Assembly (NCBI RefSeq): GCF_037975245.1
Contig: NC_092569.1
Location: forward strand, 20,453,001 to 20,517,000
DNA: 64,000 bases
Origin: Apostichopus japonicus
Taxonomy: Eukaryota > Echinodermata > Holothuroidea > Aspidochirotida > Stichopodidae
Reading direction: 5' to 3'
Part shown: positions 39,901 through 51,900 of the stretch, piece after piece
How the letters are laid out: every line of letters begins with the position of its first letter
Position numbering within the stretch: the stretch's first letter is position 1
Notes under the pieces: generated by a model
The model's database searches: none
The model's input: the letters and a program-made list of their open reading frames with translations, nothing else
Told to the model about the DNA's origin: nothing
Program-made: the position numbers and the translations under genes

Positions 39901-42900
39901 TAGAAAAAGACGACAATATTATGTTCTACGGTTCTCAAACTAGGGCTAATGAGGCGATCACGCCCTCACTTATAGGGGCATACTACTGAGCTGTTGGTAA
40001 TGAAAGATCTGTATGTCTAATATATACCTCAACCATATCTTACGCCCCCCAGTCTATCAGATGGTCTATCCGAGACAATATTGTGAAGTCACCATGTGTG
40101 ACGATGGTATGATTCCTACTATCGCACATATTGTGATATCCTTCTGTGTAAGGTAAGGGTATGATTAAAGTATGAACAAAGAAGCAGAGAGCGAACAAGA
40201 GACAAAATATATTCTGATCTTCAACTCTCTCCGTTACTGTCCAATACTGTCTATAGAGTTAGTTTCAACGAACTAACATGTTAATAGTAATTCAATTTTA
40301 CTCACGAAACTGACACAATTGTCCTTCAAAACCATCCATACATGTGCACGTGAAACCGTTGATTGCGTCATTACACGTGGCATTGTTAGCACAAGGCAAC
40401 GATTCACATTCGTTGATTTCTGCAGAGAGAATAAACATATTTTGATAGAATTTTCGAAACGAATGACTTCAAATGTATATGTTCTGCTTTGACATTAATA
40501 ACCGAAAAAAGAAATTAAGGAAGTAAAGTTCACTCACCAGTCTCACACAATAGTCTTTCAAAACCGTTATGCTTAGAACATGTGGAATTGTTGCAACAAG
40601 GCGACGATTCACATTCGAGCAGCGAGACTTAAATTTTCTTCTTCTTTAATTTTGTTTATTTACAATTGTTATTTATTCTCACCATTTCTCATAGTTAAAA
40701 ATCAATGCATTTTCATCGTCTTTAGATTACATCCAACTGAATTTGGTGTTGTTCCCCCACTACTGTTCTGTTGAGTGTTATTTATAGAGGGGTAAGAGAG
40801 AGAGAGAGAAAGGGGGAGGGGGGGGGGGAGAACTTCGGCAATTTCTCACAGTAGAAAGATCCGGCGGAAGGAACGTAATTCACGTAACATGACACAACAT
40901 AATCTATACACCGGGAAGTTTCCTATCTATTATAATATCTATCAAATGCTGCAGGAAAAGAGGGAGGAAGGATCAAAATATCTATTTGACAAGCTAGCTA
41001 GAAAGAAAGAAACCAACAGGGGAAGAGGAGAAGTAGGAGATAAACAGTAGAGAGACAACGAGAGGACTAAGGGAAGGGGGTAGGGAATAAACTAAAACTT
41101 AAATTGATCTATATCTGCCTGCAATGATACAAAAAAAAATGACTAAAAAAATGGAGCATCATAATCAGTATGCAACGCAATTTTCATAAAGGAAAACAAA
41201 CGCAGACGAACTTGAAAGTTATTTTAGCTGTAGTACCATCATTGTTTTCTTCAGATTATTCTTATTATAACCATCGCCATCGTCATCGTCATCGTCACCA
41301 TCATCATCTCCACTACCACCATCATCACCACTACCACCACCATAATCAACACCACCATAATCAACACCACCACCATCATCATCATCATGTAATCTTTTCC
41401 TAAAAAATGTAATATTGAAGGAATTGGGAATCATCATTATGATGGTCTTTCAAGTGACATCTGACATACGACCGCCCAATGAACACAACCAAGATTTCTG
41501 ACATACTACCGCCCCATGCACATCACCCAGCTGTCTGACATACTACGGCACCCATGCACACCACCCAACTGTCTGACATACTACCGCCCATGCACACCAC
41601 CCAGCTGTCTGACATACTACGGCCCCCATGTACACCACCCAACTGTCTGACATACTACCGCCCATGCACACCACCCAACTGTCTGACAACATGTACGTTC
41701 CAATTTATATACATGGAAATTATAAAACCATCAATTCAGATTTGAAGATATATATTCTCTTATACACGCAATATGTTTAATAATTGTCGGACAAAACGTA
41801 TCGACATGTCAACATCGACATAAAACATAATCCAACGTTCATCTCAGTATATAAAAAATGAAATCAGCGGCGCGAGGAATGGAGTCAGATCGTGGACCAC
41901 TACCTCCGGGAGGATGGAGACAAACAGAAACAGATTAGAAAAGGACGACAATATTATGTTCTACGGTTCTCAAACTAGGGCTAATGAGGCGATCACGCCC
42001 TCACTTATAGGGGCATACTACTGAGCTGTTGGTAATGAAAGATCTGTATGTCTAATATATACCTCAACCATATCTTACGCCCCCTAGTCTATCAGATGGT
42101 CTATCCGAGACAATATTGTGAAGTCACCATGTGTGACGATGGTATGATTCCTACTATCGCACATATTGTGATATCCTTCTGTGTAAGGTAAGGGTATGAT
42201 TAAAGTATGAACAAAGAAGCAGAGAGCGAACAAGAGCCAAAATATATTCTGATCTTCAACTCTCTCCGTTACTGTCCAATACTGTCTATAGAGTTAGTTT
42301 CAACGAACTAACATGTTAATAGTAATTCAATTTTACTCACGAAACTGACACAATTGTCCTTCAAAACCATCCATACATGTGCACGTGAAACCGTTGATTG
42401 TGTCATTACACGTGGCATTGTTAGCACAAGGCAACGATTCACATTCGTTGATTTCTGCAGAGAGAATAAACATATTTTGATAGAATTTTCGAAACGAATG
42501 ACTTCAAATGTATATGTTCTGCTTTGACATTAATAACCGAAAAAAGAAATTAAGGAAGTAAAGTTCACTCACCAGTCTCACACAATAGTCTTTCAAAACC
42601 GTTATGCTTAGAACATGTGGAATTGTTGCAACAAGGCGACGATTCACATTCGAGCAGCGAGACTTAAATTTTCTTCTTCTTTAATTTTGTTTATTAACAA
42701 TTGTTATTTATTCTCACCATTTCTCATAGTTAAAAATCAATGCATTTTCATCGTCTTTAGATTACATCCAACTGAATTTGGTGTTGTTCCCCCACTACTG
42801 TTCTGTTGAGTGTTATTTATAGAGGGGTAAGAGAGAGAGAGAGAAAGGGGGAGGGGGGGGGGAGAACTTCGGCAATTTCTCACAGTAGAAAGATCCGGCG

Positions 42901-45900
42901 GAAGGAACGTAATTCACGTAACATGACACAACATATTCTATACACCGGGAAGTTTCCTATCTATTATAATATATATCAAATGCTGCAGGAAGAGAGGGAG
43001 GAAGGATCAAAATATCTATTTGACAAGCTAGCTAGAAAGAAAGAAACCAACAGGGGAAGAGGAGAAGTAGGAGATAAACAGTAGAGAGACAACGAGAGGA
43101 CTAAGGGAAGGGGGTAGGGAATAAACTAAAACTTAAATTGATCTATATCTGCCTGCAATGATACAAAAAAAATGACTAAAAAAATGGAGCATCATAATCA
43201 GCATGCAACGCAATTTTCATAAAGGAAAACAAACGCAGACGAACTTGAAAGTTATTTTAGCTGTAGTACCATCATTGTTTTCTTCAGATTATTCTTATTA
43301 TAACCATCGCCATCGTCATCGTCATCGTCACCATCATCATCTCCACTACCACCATCATCACCACTACCACCACCATAATCAACACCACCATAATCAACAC
43401 CACCACCATCATCATCATCATGTAATCTTTTCCTAAAAAATGTAATATTGAAGGAATTGGGAATCATCATTATGATGGTCTTTCAAGTGACATCTGACAT
43501 ACGACCGCCCAATGAACACAACCAAGATTTCTGACATACTACCGCCCCATGCACATCACCCAGCTGTCTGACATACTACGGCACCCATGCACACCACCCA
43601 ACTGTCTGACATACTACCGCCCATGCACACCACCCAGCTGTCTGACATACTACGGCCCCCATGTACACCACCCAACTGTCTGACATACTACCGCCCATGC
43701 ACACCACCCAACTGTCTGACATACTACCGCCCATGCACACCACCCAGCTGTCTGACATACTACCGCCCCCATGTACATCACCCAGCTGTCTGACATACTA
43801 CCGCCCCATGCACACCACCCAGCTGTCTGACATACTACCGCCCCTGTGTACATCACCCAGCTGTCTGACATACTACCGCCCCATGCACACCACCCAGCTG
43901 TCTGACATACTACCGCCACTGTGTACATCACCCAGCTGTCTGACATACTACCGCCCCCATGTACATCACCCAGCTGTCTGTTAAAAAATATATAGGTAAT
44001 TTGCGGCGGTGATTTGACGTCTTGTGTGAGATTTGATGTATAACGAAATGTGCTTTGAACGTAGTGAATGGACAACAGAAAACTTTGAATTACACACAAC
44101 TCTTAAATGAACAACGATGTATGCTTGCTATTGAATGGGATTCATAATCATGGCTATGAATCGTCAACAACTTAAGGTTAGATGGCTCAGTTGTTGGAAC
44201 ATTAAGCTCTGTAATCCGGAGGTCTCTGACTAGCTCTTTTCAAATCAACTGAATACTAAAGAAATATTTATCGGCCTCCTCAATCACCTTGACTTTTGAT
44301 TATATTCATTTCGGTTGACAATAAATTAATCAGTGTGTTTCCAGAAGTCATTTAGCCAAACATTAATTAACATTCTTCAGTGTAAATGGTGACATCGTCG
44401 ACAAGCTAGTTAGCTCGCCTAACAGGCAAAATGTACAACTTACCTGTATCGGGATCACAACAAACGTAAGTCAGATTGGAGTCATCCTCACACATGCCAC
44501 CACTTGAGTACGTTTCATTATCACAAGCATACCTAGTGTCACCACCTGCAGTTGGATATAATAATAGCAAAGGGAAACATTCGCAGTGCTTACTTGCCTT
44601 TAAATACATTACATACATTAATCTCGCATTTCGTGTGAAGGAGTACCACATTGAGTTCGAGATCCCTATTGTTTTTGGTGGAGGTCCAAGTCCATGAAGG
44701 GGTCACTAGAGGTTAAATTGGAAAACATTGTTAACACGATTATATAAGAAGGGAAGGTTGGACGAATCTCATATTTAGTATGTATTGGTACACGTTCAGT
44801 AAAAGAGTTATTGAGGTCAAAGGTCAGTTGGAGCCCCAGACGCCAAATTGTGGAAACCTTGTTTTATAAGCTACCGTATCTCCCACAGACCAGCCTATCA
44901 GAAAAAAAAATGTACGTAACGCCTCATATGAATAGGAGGCTATTGGCAATTGGAAATGAGCTTATGGGCATCCGTAGAATCTAAAACTGAAAATACGAAC
45001 ATATTGCATTGGTTTCAACGTGCCTCTCGGAAGCCTTATTTTGCTTGCAGAAAGGTGTACTTTGTAGTACAGAGGTTCTATTGAACGTTTTCCGTTGAAT
45101 TTATTTCAGGTTGGATGTATTTTCGTTGTGACCAGGCAGCGTCCATGAAACTAGTTAGATTTTTTACTACGACCAATCTCATTGCAAAATAATTGTGTAA
45201 AACGGTCTTAGTTTGGCAGTGAGTTCACGAGCTTTTGTCTGTTGCTGTTGATCTCAATGTGTGTAGTCTCTTCCACCAGTTTCAGCATAGCTAGGTCTTA
45301 AAAGTAACGTTCGACTTTCGTCACGTTTATGATTATGTGAGAACTTGAACAAACCTGGCTAGTCCTGTGAGCAATTTTATGTTGTCTAGGCCAGCAACGG
45401 TTGGGTAGAATAGGGTTCATTAACACCGTGAACCGTGAAAAATACCAGTAAGAATACCAATACACTTAAGATGGCAAAACATTTCCTCAATTATATCTGA
45501 AGGCATTTTCCCACTGGTTATCAGTCATAAGTCGCAAAGTTGAGAACAATATAATTTAAGGAGTTTTGAGACAAGTTTGCTGTTGTTGCTGCTATAGGAT
45601 ATTTGGAAGATAGATTCTCTTACAACCTCATACTTTCATTGCGTAAAAGATCGCTTTGATTTAGGCAGTGTAATGGAGTAATAGCGATATTATATCGCGC
45701 ATCAATCTGCAGCTAAAAGACAAGATAAATTACGGGGCAAATGTACGAAGTCGCGCTAATCGAGTAGCTGTTCAAAGTAGCAGTAAGGTACTGACTGTAT
45801 AGGCTTAGGACTCGCGCACACCTAGCTACTGTATATATTATATACCTATTAATATGGGAGCCATAATGTAACAGAAGCCAAGTTATTTTCGTAGGTGTTT

Positions 45901-48900
45901 TTACAGACGTTTTACTTTTAATTGTTTAAGACATTACAGTAGGCCTAGCTGCTTATTTATGGTTATGCGACATGTTTTACTTAGTTCAACATTTACTTTT
46001 GGTGGAATAAGTCTAAATTTCATACTGCAAAGAAACATGGTTTCCAATGCGCAATTACGTAGCACCATGTATCTGCCTAACTGCTAACCTTTGTTCATTG
46101 AAGTATTGATGTTGCAGATCTGTACTTTGGAGCCTTTAACAACAATCATATGCCTACTGGCAAGTGAGAGTTGGCGAGTATAGATATTTAGTCACGGTCG
46201 CCAAATAGCGAGTACTTTTGTAGAGCCATGCCAGTTTGGCATAGCTGGCCTGCCTTAGAATTTAATTCCACCGGAACTTGTCAAACCCTTCCGCTCAGAT
46301 TGAAAGACCCTTCAGGGCGTGGGGTAGCCTTGAAATCTATTGTTCTGAGACACAACGTTACTTTCACTATAGTTAACACAACACCTCCAAGATTTCCATT
46401 TATCTTTTAACTACGTTTTTGTCTGCTTTTTCAGCAGTTGAAGTTGTTACTTTAATAGCTCTATGAGGTAATTATATAATTTCTCTTCTTTTCATATCTT
46501 TTAAGCAAAATTCTGTAATTCAAAATATCGATTTGATTTTGTTACTCTCTAGCAAGTTCAAAGTCACGGTTTATAATACAATGGTAAGCTACTGCCAGAG
46601 TAGTATAGACTAGGTTAAACTTTTCAGCATACGTCGTAGCTGTTCAATCCAATATTTCTGTAAAATGCTGAGTTAAGATTTCGTAAATAATTATAGTATA
46701 AGTGCTTTTCGAGAACCTGTAATCAACCTTTATCATAATTTTATGTCTCCATACTTAATGATCTCAGTGGTCCCAAAGATCGTAATTTACGTACGTAACA
46801 TGAGCCAATTGTATTGTAGCCTTAACAGGGGACCTTACATCATAGTAAACTTATATTTTTGCATAGCGCCCTTATTTAGTGAAGTACTTGTATTTAATAT
46901 GGCCGCGCCCATGAGTCGTTAGATGTAATAGTCTTAACTCATGTTTGTAATGTCAATGTGGACTTGAGGCCGAGTTGTTTTAATTGACATGTTATTAATA
47001 GGTACTCAGAAGTTGTTTTAACTAAATGTTAGATATTTCTCTTGGGTTTTCAAAAGAGATTAATTTCTTGGACTGGGAAATATGTACACCTTTTTAATTA
47101 TAACTTTGGAAAGTTAGCTAATATGCAACCAGGGGAACTCCCATCTCCTGTCTCAATATTTGATTTAACCTTGTCGTATTAAATCAGTACGTGTTTGGTA
47201 AAAGAACCTTAAATAAATTGTATTTATTTTCTCTGTGTTAGGGGCTTCTACCCTAGACCATAGAGGGCGGACAAACACCGGGTTATATATTTATATAACG
47301 TTATTCTCGCATACGGTGTATGTAGGGTTTTCGTCTTGTTCAATATTGACCTTTTGATTTTATAAGGCTTAATTGACCAAATAAATTTGTAAAAAATATT
47401 ATATAACTCCTTGAAATAATGTTTCGGGGGATCAGGTAATACGATGAGTAAATAAACTAGCGGGGAAATAATAAACGTTTTGATAATAATCCAGACCGGA
47501 AGTTAGGTCTCTGGATGACCAAATCTGTAACACATGTAGCTTTAATCCGTGATAGTTTTGGTATATAATTTAACTTGAAAATGACATCCACATGAAGAGT
47601 AAAAGAAATGCATAAGGAAGTAATAACATCATTGCTCACCACAAATTGCAAAATATTGAAATGCAAAGAAGGGTTGGGGAACAAGGAACCTACAGTAAAG
47701 AGATAGGACTTTTCTAAATTTACAGATAACCCCGAATCATTTGAAGAAATGATTTAAGACACTTGTTACATAATTAATAGAACTCTGAGACCCATTCGTT
47801 ATAATGACCTTGTCGTCTGCATAATTAGATATTTTGATATTACAATTAGAGATCAATCTACCTTCAATTTTGACGATTGAAATAACCAAGGCATTTAAGA
47901 TTTAAGTGCATGTAATGAATAGATAGGGGTCTAACCCTTGCATAAGAAATCTTGAAATAATTCGTCAAAAATCCGTTGCTTGAAACGCAGGACGAAATGT
48001 TGCTGTACAGAATTCGGATCCACTTTCTAAAAATTGGTCCGAAGTTATAGAAAGAGCGCGTTTGAAGCATAAAATCCCAATCAAGGCAGTCAAGAGCTTT
48101 CTCATAATCTAACAATAGGAGGGCACCTGGGGTAGAGTGGTTGTCGCAGTAATCAATGAGGCCTAAGATAAGACGGATATTCTCACCTACAAATCTCCCT
48201 TTAAAAAAACAAGTTTGTACTGGACTAATCAAGTCTTGGAGAACCACCTTGAATGAATCGATTGGCTAAACATTTTGCAACTATTTTATAATGTACGTTA
48301 AGTTGTGAAATAGGGCGCCAGTTTTTCTTCAGAAAACGCTGGTCTTTTGAGGGTTTCGGTATATGAGTAATACATGTTTTCCCTTGTTCATCGGAAATGT
48401 AGCCTTTACGAAATGCATGGTTGAAAGAATTAGTTACTAATACTGCAATTTCATTCCAAAACAACTTACAAAATTCCGTTCGGAGTCCGTCTGAACCAGG
48501 TGATTTGTTCAAGGGCATGGAATGCAACGAACGTGTGCATTCATCTAAAGTAAGGGGTCCTTCGCAACTGGAACTCTCTTCCTCAGAGAGTTTTTTTGTG
48601 ATTTAAATTAAGATTAACAATAAAAGTTATACGGGTTAACATTTTTATTCTGGGTGTTAAGGTCTTTATAAACCTTCTTAACATCATTCCTTTTCCTCTG
48701 TTACTGCCTGAATGCAAGGACAGGATTACGAGTGAATGGTCTGAATCAACAATGAAAGACTTGCAGAATCAATAGTGGAATTCCTGAGATGGCTAGAGAT
48801 AAGAACAATGTCTAATCTGCAATGAATGGAGTCATCGTCGATGTTAGAATGCCACGTTAAATGTTTACTTTTTGGGTTACGGTCTCTCCAAATATCAATT

Positions 48901-51900
48901 AAATCTAGTGTCTGCATCACATGTAACATTTTTGAGCGAGATCGAAAGTTGGTGTGGGGCAATCCACCTATTTTAATCAAAATCTAAGTTCCACGCAAAG
49001 TTAAAATCACCTCCCCATATCACAGAGTTCCATTCGTGGTTATCGATTTGACTTTCAATTGACGAGAAGACGTCATCTCTGTAGAGGTTGTGACCATATA
49101 CATTAGCTCATTCCAAATCTATATTATCCTTATTAACATTTAAAGTAATATGTTAGTCCTCAGTAGCAACTGGTCATAAAATGTCACACAGGTTAGGACA
49201 TTATAACACAAATCAGTTTTAACTGATTAACATGTACACACTTTTACCAGTTTTATTTAATAATAACAATGAGAATCGAGTGGAAATGACAAATGCATGG
49301 ATATAACCGAGACCAACCATGAAATCAGCCATGATGACTCATAACCGATCAGAATTGGAACTAAAGAAAAACTTAACTCAGTATTTATATTGTTATTGAG
49401 TGAGTTAAAGAAAGGTTTCCATCTTCACCGGTCGGACGGTCAGATTTAGCGTGATATGTTATCACATTTTATCTCAGGAAATAAAATGTTTGTCTATATA
49501 TGACATTTCACAATTCATGAAAGGGGAGACTTTAGTGATTTTCATTAGATGAAATGTGTGGGCAAGCCGTATCTGTGTCAGACATCTTAGAACCTATCCC
49601 CACAGATGACAGAATCTCAGCTACAAAACATCTTAGAACATATTCCCACAGATGACAGAATCTCAGCTACAAAACATCTCAGAAACTATTCCCACAGATG
49701 ACAGAATCACAGCTACAAAACATCTTAGAACCTATCCCACAGCTAAAAAAAAGCATCTAAGAACCTATCCCCGCAGATGACAGAATCTCAGCTACAAAAA
49801 ATCTTAGAACCTATCCACACAGATGACAGAATCACAGCTTCAAAACATCTTAGAACCTATATCCACAGATGACAGAATCTCAGCTACAAAACATCTTAGA
49901 ATCTATTCCCACAGATGACAGAATCACAGCTACAAAATATCTTAGAACCTATCCCACAGATGACAGAATCACAACTACAAAACATCTTAGAACCTATCCC
50001 ACAGATGACAGAATCACAGCTACAAAACATCTTAGAACTTATCCCCACAGATGACAAAATCACAGCTACTAAATATCTTAGAACCTATCCCCGCAGATGG
50101 CAGAATCACAGCTACAAAACATCTTAGAACCTATCCCACAGATGACAGAATCACAGCTACAAAACATCTTAGAACCTATCCCACAGCTAAAAAAAAACAT
50201 CTAAGAACCTATCCCCGCAGATGACAGAATCACAGCTACAAAACATCTTAGAACCTATCCCCACAGATGACAGAATCACAGCTAAAAAAAAACCATCTTA
50301 GAACTTATCCCCACAGATGACAAAATCACAGCTACTAAATATCTTAGAACCTATCCCCGCAGATGGCAGAATCACAGCTACAAAATATCTTAGAACCTAT
50401 CCCACAGATGACAGAATCACAGCTACAAAACATCTTAGAACCTATCCCACAGCTAAAAAAAAAACATCTAAGAACCTATCCCCGCAGATGACAGAATCAC
50501 AGCTACAAAACATCTTAGAACCGATCCCCACAGATGACAGAATCACAGCTACAAAACATGTTAGAACCTATCCACACAGATGACAGAATCTCAGCTACAA
50601 AACATCTTAGAACATATTCCCACGGATGACAGAATCACAGCTACAAAACATCTTAGAACCTATCCCCACAGATGACAGAATCACAGCTTCAAAACATCTT
50701 AGAATATATTCTCACAGATGACAGAATCTAAGCTTTGAAACATCTGAACATCCCCCACCCACCAACGCTGCCCAGCCCACAGAAAGATGGCAAATAGTCA
50801 ACAGGATTCGCATAATATAGTTGCATGAGAAAACCAGACTTGTGACAACTAGTATTACTGTTGGATATCGAACAATGACTCCGCAGCTGCCACATTGACT
50901 TTCGAAGGTTAATTTTGTATCCTTCAAAATCTGCAAACGTACTATATCATAATCACAAGACAAGGAAGTACAACCGACAATCCATATCAGGAAATGTAGC
51001 AAGCGTCATCTTGTACAGGAAGGTAAGTTGAAACTCTTTACGTAGGAACAGTTTATTAAACAACTTAAAACACACATCATTTTAAATGATATCGTTTACA
51101 GTAGAAAGGATTGATTTGCGTAAAAGGAAACTGTATGAATGATTGCGATGCATACTGCTGTGCAGTATGTAGTTATATCCCCATCATATCATTTTTAACA
51201 TGTGCTTGCATGCCTCTTTGTCTTAATAGTAACTACTTACTTCGTGTTCCCGAGTTTATTCACCCCTCACCCACATCATAGTCGAAGAAGCCCCCTTAGT
51301 CTTAATTCCATGAAGTATTCATGCTTAACCACAGATGACAACCTGTTGCATCTCATGTGTATACAAGTGTGGTTAGTTATAGCCCTCTCCTATGTGCCTT
51401 AGTAATTATAAGTAAAAGACTCTGTGACCAAGAGTTTATGTCACAGAGAGGTTATTGCCCATTCACTGATTCCCAGATGGTTCAGTCATCATTTAGCCCA
51501 CAATCATGATCATCTTAATTCTCTGTGTATACTTTCTTGATAAACGATGAAAACTGCTTACCTCATTGGACCCCCATTAGAGAGACCCTACGCCTGTATG
51601 GCATTGTGCCCCTTGTGCCCCGCGTACCCCCCGTGCCCCTCGTGCCCCTCGTTCCGGGCCCCTCTCGCACTGTCACGCCTGGCGCCAGCTTGAACTACCC
51701 TCACATACGCCCATAAAAGTTCTCATTTTGTTCTGTCCGACCCTCCCTCTCACATCCAAAGGTTTGACAATGCCCACCTCTAGTTTCATCGTGATTGCTT
51801 CGTTTAATTGAATTGAACTAAAACTGTAGTTAGCTAATATAACTTTTCGTCAATTATTTCGGCCTATCTTTGAACGGACATGTAGGCTATGATAACAGCA

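Larger units (their letters stand above)
39705..41687. repeat. 2-kb tandem segmental duplication, copy 1
   Basis: From AACATGTACGTTCC to the end of the 36-bp minisatellite. It is nearly identical to 41688-43720 (offset 2035 bp over most of the length). Copy 1 lacks about 53 bp present in copy 2 near 41750. It includes one intact EGF exon, one collapsed EGF exon, an (CAT/CAC)n tract and part of the minisatellite. The close identity suggests a recent duplication, or an assembly of two haplotypes in tandem. Confidence 0.93.
41688..43720. repeat. 2-kb tandem segmental duplication, copy 2
   Basis: Begins with the same AACATGTACGTTCC as copy 1 and parallels it through the EGF exons, the trinucleotide tract and the start of the minisatellite. 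Differences seen are scattered single bases, a ~53-bp indel near 41750, and a longer minisatellite. Confidence 0.93.

Noticed and set aside
41170-41437. His-rich and Asp/Gly-rich frames, repeated at 43203-43470
   Set aside because: They are both strands of a (CAT/CAC)n tract copied by the duplication.
43576-44099. Repetitive frames such as [11 protein letters not shown]
   Set aside because: Translation of the 36-bp minisatellite, whose unit happens to be a multiple of three.
44171-44245. Functional tRNA gene
   Set aside because: The D-arm-like part is convincing but the T-arm and acceptor stem do not pair; listed only as a decayed tRNA-like repeat.
50712-51022. Open stretch on both strands with a consensus plus-strand donor at 51022
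   Set aside because: Neither translation is recognisable, no clear acceptor pairs with the donor, and it lies in the intron of a minus-strand gene.
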